From: Stemphylium vesicarium
Taxonomy: Eukaryota; Ascomycota; Dothideomycetes; Pleosporales; Pleosporaceae
Assembly: GCA_004380135.1 (NCBI GenBank)
Contig: QXCR01000070.1
Location: 91,108-155,107, forward strand
DNA length: 64,000 bases
Direction of reading: 5' to 3'
The notes below the pieces were generated by a model. It saw only the letters and a program-made list of their open reading frames with translations. It had not been told where the DNA came from and ran no database searches. Shown here piece by piece: positions 47,448 to 58,276 of the stretch. The position numbers and the translations under genes were made by a program. How positions within the stretch are numbered: the stretch's first letter is position 1; each line of letters starts with the position of its first letter.

Positions 47448-47983
47448 CTTCCTGTTGTCAATCTGTTGTCGTTCCGTTCGACTTGCAAGAACTGTGGTTG
47501 AATCCACGGAGCTATCTCGGCAAGCTGTACTTGACATCACGAGATCTGTTTTATCAGTATCGTCGCGGAAAGGAGACGGTCTCACATGTGACAGAGTCCA
47601 GTTCGGTTCTTTCTTCTTTTCTTGATTGTCGATTTCAAGATTGTAATTCTTTTTGACTGCAAGGCTTACAGTCACGTGCTATACACAAACACACTTCTCA
47701 TTTGCATGACTAGCCATACCACGTCGTAACGTATTCTAGCATCCACATTGTCGTGAATGCTATATTGCCTCGGTGTCCAGTTGCCGATTTAGATAATCTG
47801 TTGCGCGGATATTGGCAAGTCCACAAGTCGCCGGACGCAAGCAAATGTTTCCAACTGTCCGAAACGAACAGCACTATGCAAGGTTGCTCGTCGCTTTACT
47901 CCTCATCTCGAACATGTCAATATTATAGCTGCAGCGTCCCGCGCAGCTACAGTCTCGCAAACCTTTCGCATATTTCACGCTGA
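47448..47983. other. Intergenic region between the tRNA and the Pth11-like gene
   Basis: These 536 bases hold no coding or RNA feature that I can support. Confidence 0.5.
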
Positions 47984-49288
47984 CTATATCGCTTTCCAAC
48001 TCTGCGGGAAATCCTGCTTTCCAGACACTGTGGAAACATCCACCTCCTTCTTGACAAGTATTCCACCGCTTACTCGACTACTGACGTCGCTCTTCTGGCT
48101 TGGCCCTCTCTCCGAGTAGCTACTCTCTTGCTGAACATCGATAATCTTCTCTTCGCTCTCGTTACCCGGTGCTGTATGAAGCACACTGATGTTGTAAGGG
48201 TCTTTCACCGTTTTGAATCCAAAACGAGAGTGTTTGGAATTGTCCTTGTTTGACAACTCGTGCGATTCGTATCCATCCGATCGTTTGTTCGAAGAGTATC
48301 CACCTGAGCCTTCGAAGTCGCCACTCCAGAATCGGCGCGTAAAGAGGGGGCGAACTATAGTGGCCTGGCCAATGATGACTGCAACGATATCTTCTCGGCA
48401 AGACCAAATGGCGGCCGTCTGTCCTTGTTGAAGCTGTAATCATTGTAAGCAATGCGATGCGCAATCGTGTTGCTCTAGCGAACTTACAGCCATCACAAAA
48501 TACACTCGCAGGATTGCAGCTATCATGATGAAGATGCCTCCAGAGAACATCATCACCAACCCCAGCTTACGACCCCATGAGATCCTTAGTGGTATGATGA
48601 TGGGAATGGGGATGAGCATGATACACATGTCCGTTACAAGGTTGAGCACGAGAATAGTGACCAAGAACGCCGGGCTTTGAGGCATGCAGTACTCTGAGAA
48701 TATCAGTGTCACTCGATGAGAATACGACCTGGCAACTCACTGCCTGGATCTGGAAGAATCTGCCAGATTTTGTGGAATGGGCGACATGCTGATCCGAGCA
48801 AGATCCAGATCGAGCACCCACTTACGCCTACTAGTACCATTGTCGGGACGATGAACATTCTCACCCACACAACGCTGACGACGCGCCGATATAGGAACAG
48901 CATGTTCAATTTCAACGTCCATATTAGGCCGATGTATGTGAACCAGCCTACCATGAACCACTGACTGCCCTTCTGGCGTGCTGCCGCTTGCTCAGGAGTG
49001 AAGGATAGGCGCTCTTCCATGGTCAAATGCGAGGTGTCACCAGTACCACCAACTATATGAGCAGCTACAGTCATACCGGTGTAGCATGCCTGTTGTTGTT
49101 AGCCTAGTACTGAGCTAAGGGAAATGTGAACCTACCCACGCGAAAAAGATCATGTAATCATCAGGATGCCATCCGGCAACGCCAACCATCCGTGTGCGCG
49201 AGAAGATCCTCAGCATAATAACAATACTTCCCACAGCATACAGGCTCCATGTTTCGATGAGAGCCGCTTCGAGAGCGCTCACTGCCAT
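47984..49288 (-). CDS. Pth11-like seven-transmembrane (fungal rhodopsin-domain) protein
   Basis: A 385-residue membrane protein from exons 49136-49288, 48741-49089, 48488-48693 and 47984-48433. Seven hydrophobic segments are visible, from LIETWSLYAVGSIVIMLRIF through WFMVGWFTYIGLIWTLKLNMLFLYRR to MFSGGIFIMIAAILRVYFVMA. Family marks are RIFSRTRMVGVAGWHPDDYMIFFAW, the LNMLFLYRR block, GSACRPFHKIWQILPDPG (the F.P...W....G loop), and DMCIMLIPIPIIIPLRIS. The C-terminal 110 residues are cytosolic, Ser-rich and charged. Related Pth11 proteins act as surface receptors in plant-associated fungi, some with an extracellular CFEM domain. The ATG at 49288 gives a CFEM-less form. Sequence upstream resembles a degenerate CFEM region. 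Confidence 0.88.
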
Positions 49289-50693
49289 AGCTCTAGGTTT
49301 GCGCAAATCGAAAAAAAGATATTTGACGATGGAGTAGACATGAACTAACAACGACTTAGGCATTCTCGCATAGTTAACAAAGACTGTAGACGCAAACAGT
49401 TTCATGCGTCCCTGCACCAGCATATTTGCACAGACATCTTCGAGTGGACACTTGCCACATCCTCGCATATTCTGAAGCACAAAGTCATGTCTTCGCAGGC
49501 CTCTATACCAGTGCGGAGAGGATGCAATTGGTACCCGAATCTTCTTCGCCGCCGATTATTGGGCATTTTGACGGTTGTCGACATGAAGGCCTGCTCGCCT
49601 CCGGGCACCTGCTGTGCCGCGATAGCCCCATGTAGGAGGATGTCCCCACATGCGAACAGGAGAACACAACTTTTTGGCGAACTTGTATCATGTCTATAGG
49701 CGCGGGTATCTCCTCCCAACCAATCTCGTGCCGTTGACATAGAAGCCTTGCAAGGCCGCGTCAGTGGAATCGGGCCTTGCGTGTAGCACTGACTCAATGA
49801 TCAATTCACAGCTGAGCTCTATAACACTAAAGGCGTTGGAGGTGACGAAAAGCGATTTTCTTGGACAACGGGCACTGTTCGATTTCGAACGCCTCATACC
49901 AACCACACTATCCCGCAATGAGAGCCATACCTTCCTTACGTTAATTTGCGACGAAAATGTAGGAGAAAATTCGTGTGAACAACTCTTCGTGGTGGTGGCG
50001 CCATGCCGACTAGCCCCCTCGTCACAACCTTGGAAAAGGCCCGAACCTCCCGCTCCTGCAGTTGTCAATGCGGCGTGGAAGCTGCGTTCCGTTTCCGCAC
50101 GTCAGTTCTGAAAAAGAGAGAGACGCTTCTGCTCTAGCAATCTAGACCTCAGTGTTCAAAGGAGGAAGCAGGCGAAAAGATGACCATCGTCAGCACAAGA
50201 ATCATGCCTGAGGCATCCCGCTTGTCGATCGCATCGAAGGCTCCACCAATTAACCTCCAACGGTGCTCCACAACGGGCCTCAAACGGGCGCATCGCCCCG
50301 TGGAGCCCTAAAGTAGTGCGGACAGGATGGGCCGCGCAAGACCCTGCGGGAGAATGAGCGGCCTTACCCATCTAGCATATGGTCCTGACATTTGGAGGCT
50401 GGGCTACGTGTACGAGTGGTTGCACAATCTGTGAACGCCTCGTGATACGATGGGTGATCGTTTTTCCACGCTTAAGCACCCAGGGTTTGTTCAACATAGT
50501 GTCGCAAACGACAAATCAGTTAAGGCGTTCACCAAGACCAGCGTAGCAATATATCGGCCCTACTTATGCTCGCTGCTAACCGAGAGCTCTTTCTGCTACT
50601 ACCCCTCGGCAATATCTTCTCATCCACTGAAGCCCTCTGCTTGAAACATTGTGCCTCAATCACTGACGCGAAAACTGGTTTCACTGCATCAAG
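49289..50693. other. Divergent region with a CFEM-like remnant on the minus strand
   Basis: These 1405 bases lie between the Pth11-like start and the monooxygenase start. On the minus strand, 49700 down to 49289 reads in pieces like a receptor N-terminus: a hydrophobic leader LLFACGDILLHGAIAA followed by QQVPGGEQAFMSTT, then in another frame CGKCPLEDVCANMLVQGRMK. The pieces are not in one frame and lack several CFEM cysteines. The remainder (to 50693) should hold the monooxygenase promoter. Confidence 0.35.
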
Positions 50694-52496
50694 ATGGGTT
50701 CGATCGATGACGTGAAGAATCTGTCCTTGAACGGCAGCTCCAACGGTACCACTGGAACCCCTCATGCTACCAATGACACCGACGGCGCCCCTGTTACAGA
50801 ACTCGATGCTCTTATTGTGGGTGCAGGCTTCGGCGGTGTGTACCAACTAAAGACACTCCGCGATGCAGGCTACAATGTCAGACTCGTTGAGCACGGGTCA
50901 GACTACGGTGGGGTGTGGTACTGGAACCGCTACCCGGGCGCCCGCGTGGACAGCTCCATTCCGCATTACGAATTCTCCGACCCGGCTCTCTGGAAGAACT
51001 GGACCTGGAAGCAGCGCTTTCCCGGTGGCGAGGAGCTCCGGGCTTACTTTGCTCACGTGGCCAAGGTCTGGGACCTGAGAAAAGACACAAAGTTCAATAC
51101 TTTTGTGTCGTCTGCTACTTGGAGCGATGCTGAGGCGAGATGGACGGTGAAGACCAAGGAGGGCGAGACGTACAAGGTCAAGTTTTTGTTGCTGAACACT
51201 GGCTTTGCTGCGAAGAGATATATCCCTGACTGGAAGGGCATCGATTCGTTCAAGGGTAAGACTAGTCATTCGGTACTGCGGTGTGTATTAAATATTTGAT
51301 AGGAACCTTTCTTCATCCCTCATACTGGCCTCATGAGGAGCCCGATCTCAAAGGCAAGAGGGTGGCCGTTGTCGGTACCGGCTCCACTGGTATTCAAATC
51401 GCCCAGGAATTGAGCAAGGTCGCCAGCCAGCTGACTGTCTTCCAACGTACACCAAACCTGTCGATGCCAATGGGACAGGTCGACTACAAACCCCCTGAGC
51501 AAGCTGTCCCTAAGGAGAAGTACCCTGATATCTACACCGGTCGTACTGAGAGCTTTGCTGGATTTGACTTCAACTTCCTGCCTCGTTCCACCTTTGAAGA
51601 TGACGAGGAGAAGAGGAAGCAGACATACGAAGAGCTTTGGAATGTCGGAAATTTCTCCTTCTGGCTGGCTACCTACTACGATATGCTCTTCACCAAGGAA
51701 GCCAACAGGGAAGCGTACAACTTCTGGCGTGACAAGACAAGAGCGAAGATCAACGACCCAAAGGTCGCCGAGATCGTCGCACCGATGGAGCAGCCATATG
51801 CGTTCGGATGCAAGCGTATCTCGCTGGAAAACAAATACTTTGAAATGTACAACGAGCCAAACGTTTCCATTGTCGACGTAAGCGAGAAGGGAACGCCCAT
51901 TCAAGAGATCACCGAGAAGGGCATCAAGACCAAGGATACCGAGTACGAATTCGACTTCATTATCAGTGCCACTGGGTATGATGCGATTACCGGAGGTCTC
52001 AAGCAGATCGATATCCGGGGCCCATCCGGAGAGAGCCTGAGCGAGCACTGGAAAGAAGGCGCGAAGACGTATCTCGGCATGTCCGTAGCCGGCTTCCCCA
52101 ACATGTTCTTCACCTACGGCCCACAAGCACCAACCGCGCTGTGCAACGGCCCGACATGCGCGGAATTGCAGGGAACCTGGATACTGCAAGCGATGAACCA
52201 CATGAAGGAGAAGTCGCTGAAGAAGATGGTTGCGCAGAAGGAGAGCGAGGATCAGTGGAAGGAGCTCATCTGGAAGCTTGCGAATGCGTCGTTGTTGCCC
52301 AGTGTGGATTCGGTATGTTGCGTGTGATTGATGTTGAGTCGAGAGAGATTTACTGACTGCGTGATAGTGGTATATGGGTACGAACATTCCGGGGAAGCCC
52401 AGGGAGCCCTTGATTTACCTGGGTGGCGTACCGACGTATTATAAGACGCTCAACGAGGCGGCTGCGAATGGTTATAATGGATTCGAGTTATCATAG
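50694..52496 (+). CDS. FAD-dependent Baeyer-Villiger monooxygenase
   Basis: A 566-residue flavoprotein that inserts oxygen next to a ketone using NADPH and O2, giving esters or lactones. Exons are 50694-51255, 51303-52312 and 52368-52496. The N-terminus holds a 35-residue Asn/Thr-rich leader and the first Rossmann loop, ALIVGAGFGGVYQLKTL. Then GGVWYWNRYPGARVDS follows, which is strongly conserved in cyclohexanone/phenylacetone monooxygenases. Splicing restores the type I fingerprint FxGxxxHxxxWP at residues 186-197 (F186, G188, H192, W196, P197). The second Rossmann loop is VAVVGTGSTGIQIAQEL. The C-terminal exon contains WYMGTNIPGKPR, also typical. The gene is probably functional. Beside it lies an O-methyltransferase fragment, which hints at a former metabolic cluster. 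Confidence 0.95.
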
Positions 52497-53447
52497 GGGC
52501 TTTCCGGTTCAAAGTTAGTGATGGTGAAATCGAGGTCGACTTGAATATTTCTTGGTTGGAGCTTTGTGCGGAGGGTATAGTAGATGCAGGGGATCGCCTA
52601 GCATGACCGGAGTTTTTACGATAAGCCGATATTAAGAGTATGGCTGAGCAATTGATGCGATCTTTTCGAAGCTGCGGCGCGATTGAGGATGCTTGCTGCT
52701 TGCGGACGTGTGCAGGAGCTCGTAAGATTGGTGCTTGAGCACCGCCCGCGCCGGTGGAGGCCAAGCCTGACCCCTAAAGCCCCGCCGCAACCAGCCCTCT
52801 AGTTCTGCCCAATACGTCGCGCCATTCCCGCTGTACTCGAACATCAACAACACCTATTGTTCTCAACGACAAGCATCGTCATCGAGCCCTTGCCACCATG
52901 GTTGATTTACATACTTTTCTTCTAGTAGCCATTACCAATTTGTATCTACTAATGCCTGTACTGGCCGGAGACCTAGGTGATTCCTGCCCCTGCAAATGCG
53001 AAGGCACTGCGTGTTTGTCTAGCCTTCGCTGTCAATAACCCGCCTCATCCTTCGTATACCTCTGCATACCTCGGCAGCGTAAAAGTGGGCGGCGCGGCTC
53101 AACTCTTCTAACCCAAAGCCATCTAAGCATGCACATGGTCTGCTTAGGCCAGCGCAAAGGTACCCGCAGAAGGAACTCGTCCGTACTCTCCAGCCGCGGT
53201 GCGCTTGCTGCATCGGTTCTCACGTGACGATAAGCCATGTCTGGTGGCTTACTTGCAGCACGGCACATCATCCCTGTTACATATCCTATAGTACATATGT
53301 CATGTGTTCACTGGGAATTTCGATCAATACTCATCTGCCCTTTTTTTTCGTGGGCATCATCCCCTCCACACCGGCTGCTCGCGACCCAGGGCGTAGACTA
53401 GGTATCTTCCACTCCCAACTGATCGCTCCACTCCCATATTAGCGAGA
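52497..53447. other. Intergenic region upstream of the methyltransferase remnant
   Basis: These 951 bases include a poly-T run at about 53341 inside a pyrimidine-rich stretch 110 bases before the next start codon. No gene was seen. Confidence 0.5.
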
Positions 53448-53901
53448 ATGTCATCGTCTCAGAGCCGGATTGCTGAGCTAGCGGCTACGATTGCACAATA
53501 CACTCAACGCGTGGACGAGTATCTTTCCAAGAACAGTTTACCCCATCCATCGTTTGATGCCAGCGGCCCTGTAGATCTCGGTCTGCCATCGGAGCTTGAG
53601 GAATCGCGCAACATTGTTCTCCGATCAACTCAAGAATTAAACGATCTTCTCCACAATCCGAAAGATCTGATATTCAATAATCATGTGAGCTTCGAAAGCA
53701 CAGGACCGATTTCGATTTAGGATATACTAACAGCAGTACGATATGCCACAACGGAATAATATGTATACCGGTAGCCTCAAGCCGAAGTCGAAAGAGAGGG
53801 CCAGTCTGGATGACATGATATCACTCGGAGGTCTAGCGCCGGATGTCAAGGTCTCAGAGCTTATGGATATTCGATCAGGCATATTTTGCTACACGTACTG
53901 A
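53448..53901 (+). pseudogene. O-methyltransferase remnant, N-terminal dimerisation domain only
   Basis: Two exons (53448-53684 and 53737-53901) give only 133 residues. The start RIAELAATIAQYTQRVDEYL, then GPVDLGLPSELEESRNIVLRS and TQELNDLLHNPKDLIFNNH, is the typical N-terminus of fungal secondary-metabolite O-methyltransferases, which are about 400 residues. The second exon still resembles the winged-helix part (SLDDMISLGGLAPDV, ending near a GIF) but is poorly conserved. It stops at a TGA after CYTY. The whole SAM-binding domain is missing and is not present downstream, where the GH3 gene begins on the other strand. It cannot methylate. A short expressed protein is conceivable, but a truncated relic is more likely. 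Confidence 0.7.
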
Positions 53902-54073
53902 ATGGGAATAGAAACTGGGGATGAATGATGATCGATAGTGTATCTGGATTGAATGTATGCACATAGAAGTGAATTTGTACAAGATCAAATAATGGAAACA
54001 TGGCAGAAGAGTAGCGCATATGAGAGGCAGACATGAAGACTATCTGTCAAGAACTGAGCACTGTTATCTGCTT

Positions 54074-56543
54074 TCAAACAGTCATGGTACCGGAAACCCG
54101 GAGATCGCGGCTACTGGCGCCGACATGCATCCTGTACTCACCCCTGACAACAGCCCACTCTTGCTTCACAACATCCCAGATGCTGAGATCCCTCCTTCTC
54201 AGCTTGAACTCGACCTTCTCTGATTGACCAGGCTTAATCATGACCTTCTGGAACCCACGCAGCTGCCTCACTGGCTCATCGGCCGCAGCAGGGAACTCAA
54301 CGTATAACTGCGCCACTTCTGCGCCCTCGGCCTTTCCGGAGTTGGATACGGAAGTGCTGACGGTAGCGACGACGTCCCAGAGATCTTCGCGGCCACCGAC
54401 AGCGAGGTCGCCAGATGCGTAAGTCTCAGAGAGCTTCTCGGTGTCGGGTGATATGGTGAGGTTTGAGCCGTACTCGAAGGTCGTGTAGCTTAGTCCAAAG
54501 CCGAATTCGTAGCCGACAGTCTTGTTCTGCTGATCGAAGTACTTGTAATCGATGAAGTTGCCCTCGCTGAATTCGATCTCGGAGGCTTCGCTGATCTGGA
54601 AATTGGAATCGTAGTCTGACTCGTTCTTCGCCAAGGTATGTGGAAGCTTTCCAGATGGATTGGCGTCGCCGAATAGAACGGCATTGATGGCATGACCGGA
54701 AGACTGTCCAAGCGGACCGCCGTAGAGGATGGCAGTGACATTCTCGTGATCATCCCATTGGGAGAGGAGACGCGGGCCGACGGTGTTGACGACGACTATC
54801 GTGTTATTGCAGTGGTCTGCTACGTAGTTGACCAGGCTGTTGTGTGTTAGAAAAGCGCATCATCTATGTTGAACCATGTAACTTACTAGTCTTGCTCCGC
54901 ATTTGCGAGTTCGCTCCTGTCTCCACCCTCACCAGCCCAGGCGTTGATGAACACGATGCAAGCATCCGAACCGTCGGCCATGCCAAGCGTAGTTTCGGAG
55001 ATCTCAGTCCCGGCGCCGTCACTAACCATCATACCGCCACCGCTGCTCTCAACAACGGTATTGTTCAGCCACCACTTAAGCATGAACCCGTCCCTCTCAG
55101 CGCGCTCGTTGAAGGCTTGGAAGGGCGTAACCAAAAACGCGTTGGATGACATAGCGCTGCCTCCGTTTTGTGTCATGTGACCATTCATAGTAGAATCAAC
55201 TCCTGACATGACGGTCAGAGCCGTGTTGGGACCGACATTGCGAGGGGCTGCATGTGTCCCGAAAATTGAGATAACACGCTGGCTTTTGGTTATGGGAAGC
55301 GCATCGTTAGTATTCTTCAGCAGAACCAAAGACTCGGTTGCATACTTGCGGGCCAATTCGCCATGCTTGCCTCGCACGTCTACGTTGTCAGTGTAGCCAG
55401 CATGAGACAGGTATGCAGAATCCTGGTTTTGGTGGAAGTAGCCGATCATGTTTCGGATAACCATGTCGTTCAATCGATCCTCGGTGAAAGTACCGTTAGC
55501 CATGCCAGCGACGAGTGTGTCGTTGCTCCAGTAAGACGAAGAGCCGTAGTCCAATCCGGCATTGGCAGAGTTGATTCCAGTCTTCTGGCCTCCAGCATCT
55601 GGATTGACAAAGCCAGGGAAGCCTAGCTCAGTCTTGAGGTGCTTTGCGAGGGTATCTTGGTTCTCGCATCCGTATGTCCCGTTGATGCGGTTCATGGAGC
55701 ACATGACTGCGCCAACTCCATTCTTCACAGTGTCGTAGAAAGGCGCCAGGTAAGTCTCATGGAAGGCCTTGTCGTCCACGACTACGCTGTAGGCTTCGGA
55801 CGAGGCCGAGGTGGAGTTCTTCGTCGTGGCCTGGCGGCGACGCATGCTCGGAGGCGTGCCACCAGCATCATCGCCAGTAGCGTTACCACCAGGTCCTCCA
55901 CCACCTCCACCGCCCATACCAAAACCACCCGATCCTTGACGGTTGGTCTCTTGCTCGTTCAAGATGAAGTGCTTCGCACCAGAAATCACACCAGATGCGG
56001 ACATGCCTTTAGCCAGTGCGCCACCCATGATGCCCGAGAAGTATGAGTCCGGGCCATAGCTCTCGCCGCTGCGTCCATCCCAAGGAGAGCGACCGAGAGG
56101 CTGTACTGTGGGAGCGTAGCCAACATTGACTCCTTTTCCTTTGAACTCAGAACCCAGCGCTTGACCTTGCTTTTGAAGAACAGCCTGATCCCATGTCATG
56201 GCCATTGCGATACCAGCAGGCCAAGCGGTGACATAGTAGTAGTTGATCGGGTTCGCACTTGAGTCAAGGATGTTGAGACCGGAGAAGTTGCTGGCGCTGC
56301 CTCCGGTGATGATGGAGAGCTTGTCGGAGGTGCTGAGGGTTTCGACGAACGCGGAAGCCTTTTCGTACGCATTCTGCCAGTCGCCGAGCTTGACTGATTT
56401 GTACGGTCAATGATGATTTGGACGACAGTAGTTTGTCACATACCAGTGCCTGAGCTCAATATAGATTCCGTATAATTCGACGACGCGGCGGCCTCAACTG
56501 CGCCAAAGTAGATGGCGGCAAGGATCCATGGATCGCACTTCAT
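54074..56543 (-). CDS. Secreted GH3 beta-glucosidase
   Basis: A 789-residue glycoside hydrolase of family 3 from exons 56444-56543, 54887-56393 and 54074-54836. Residues 1-20 are a signal peptide ending in GAVEAA. The N-terminal barrel has YYYVTAWPAGIAMAMTWD, VGYAPTVQPLGRSPWDGRSGE, GAKHFILNEQETNRQ and VGAVMCSMNRINGTYGCEN. The nucleophile region reads GFVNPDAGG with Asp at about 299, where most family members have SDW. A Gly-rich, Pro-containing insert follows GSGGFGMGGGGGGGP. The C-terminal sandwich contains LGQSSGHAINAVLFGDANPSGKLP, and a fibronectin III-like tail contains QLRGFQKVMIKPGQSEKVEF. It would release glucose from beta-linked oligosaccharides outside the cell. The 3' end lies close to the methyltransferase remnant. 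Confidence 0.93.
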
Positions 56544-58276
56544 GTTTACAGGAGTACTCAGATGGGCCACTGTCGGGCAGTATTTTGGCCAAGTCTGGAG
56601 TAAAAGGTGTCAAGATGAGAAACGAGTGCCGAGCTCATGAAAGATATCATCCAGATGGCACCACGAAGACCTTTATATTCCAGATATACGGCGCTCGCCG
56701 CTAGCATCGAGCTGAGCCTGTCGCCTACATAAGCTTCACGATGAAAGGCTTACGATCAGGCTGACGAATGACACAGCTGCTCGGCATGACTATCCGTACA
56801 TGGGGAAGCGCCTTAGTCTAAAGTGGATCCCATTAAGGCGCAGGAAACATGTCGAACGCGGCCATATTTTGGTGGCCATCGGAAGAGTGTCGCTTTGGGA
56901 TAGTGCTACTCTGGTATTGTCGATTTCATACAGCGGCCGCGTATGCAACGTGCGAATCTGTGGTCTGTGCTTTGGAGCCGGAATCTCGGCCACCAGAATT
57001 TGTTCTATTGTGAACTCGTTACCATTGTAGCTAAAGGGTCGAATTTTAAGATGCCGTTTACTGGTGGTCGTGGCATCGTAGGCGACGACTTGCCCTGCTC
57101 TTAGTGCGCGACGCGTGTATTTTCGCCGATTGCAAGTTGAACGTGGTCCGGATAGACAACGTCCAAACCGATGCACTTTGGTGCGATAATGATGATACAA
57201 CAAACTACCGGTATCCGATCAAGTTGGTGTGAACTCCCCTATCGTCATTGGCCAAAACATGCTTGGTTCTATACAATAGCGCATCCGCGTCGTACATAAT
57301 GCATGCACAATATCGCGGGGTTGGCGAAGGATTATCTGGGGTGTCCGAAATCTGTGCCAGAAATGGTACCACGGGATGTCCAGGCGGATACAGATGTAGT
57401 GCCGGTCTGCACTACACACCTGGTATTTGATGGGTCCATTCCCGAGAGGAGGTATCAAATTGCTGTTTCCCGACCTTGGTCTCGGAACATCCATTCGGCA
57501 TTTCTTCTCGGTGCGCACTCACGCGAGACTGCCTAGTTGAGTAGGAGCGGGGACTCGAAGGTCCATATTTTCTAAGAGGAGGGCGGCGAGGAATCCCATT
57601 CCCCAGGGATTCTGCATAGAGGTCATTACGCTGAGGGTAGGTGGAGATTCTGCCCGTAATTGTTAGACAGGCAGCACTAGATCCATGTAAAATATGGGTT
57701 GGCATTGGTACAGGCTAGACGGGCGAGAGCCAGTATTGGAAAAGAGTTTTACCGGTAATGTGATCGTAGCTTATGTTGATTGAGAAGAGGTGCTTTCCAT
57801 TGGACAGCTAGAAAGATAAGTGTTTTGAATATAAGCACTAAACATGTAAACATGTAACATGGTAATTAAGAGCTTCTGAAGTGCCACGGCATAAGAAGAC
57901 ATGTGAAGGGTAAGGCGGCGATTGTGTTTTGGAGGAAGACAAGCTCCAGTAAGCCGGTCGAAGAAATTTATGGCAATGATCACAGGTGACAGAAGCAATA
58001 GCTATCACTTGTTGCAGCGCTCAGCGCATCCTCGGGAGCGCAGTCGAAATGAAAGCGGCTGACATGGACGATGGTCGTGACGTCGATGATGAAGGAGAGA
58101 CCAGCGAGAGAGGGCTCAGGAGGCGCTAGTCTTATCGATAGTCCTTAGCGTGGAAGGAACGCGTCGACGCGCCTCAATCCATTAACGGTAGACGTGCCCA
58201 ATCATTATCAACCCCAAACTTCTTGTACCGCCTCCCCACACAACACTCCGACACTCCCTCACTGCATTTAATCAAA
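56544..58276. promoter_or_regulatory. Divergent region between the GH3 gene and MSH2
   Basis: These 1733 bases contain the promoters of the GH3 gene (left) and MSH2 (right). An open frame at 56790-57203 on the minus strand has no domain and does not extend by splicing. No RNA gene was seen. Confidence 0.5.

Noticed and set aside
56790..57203. 137-codon minus-strand open frame between GH3 and MSH2
   Set aside because: No domain and no plausible exon structure; probably chance.
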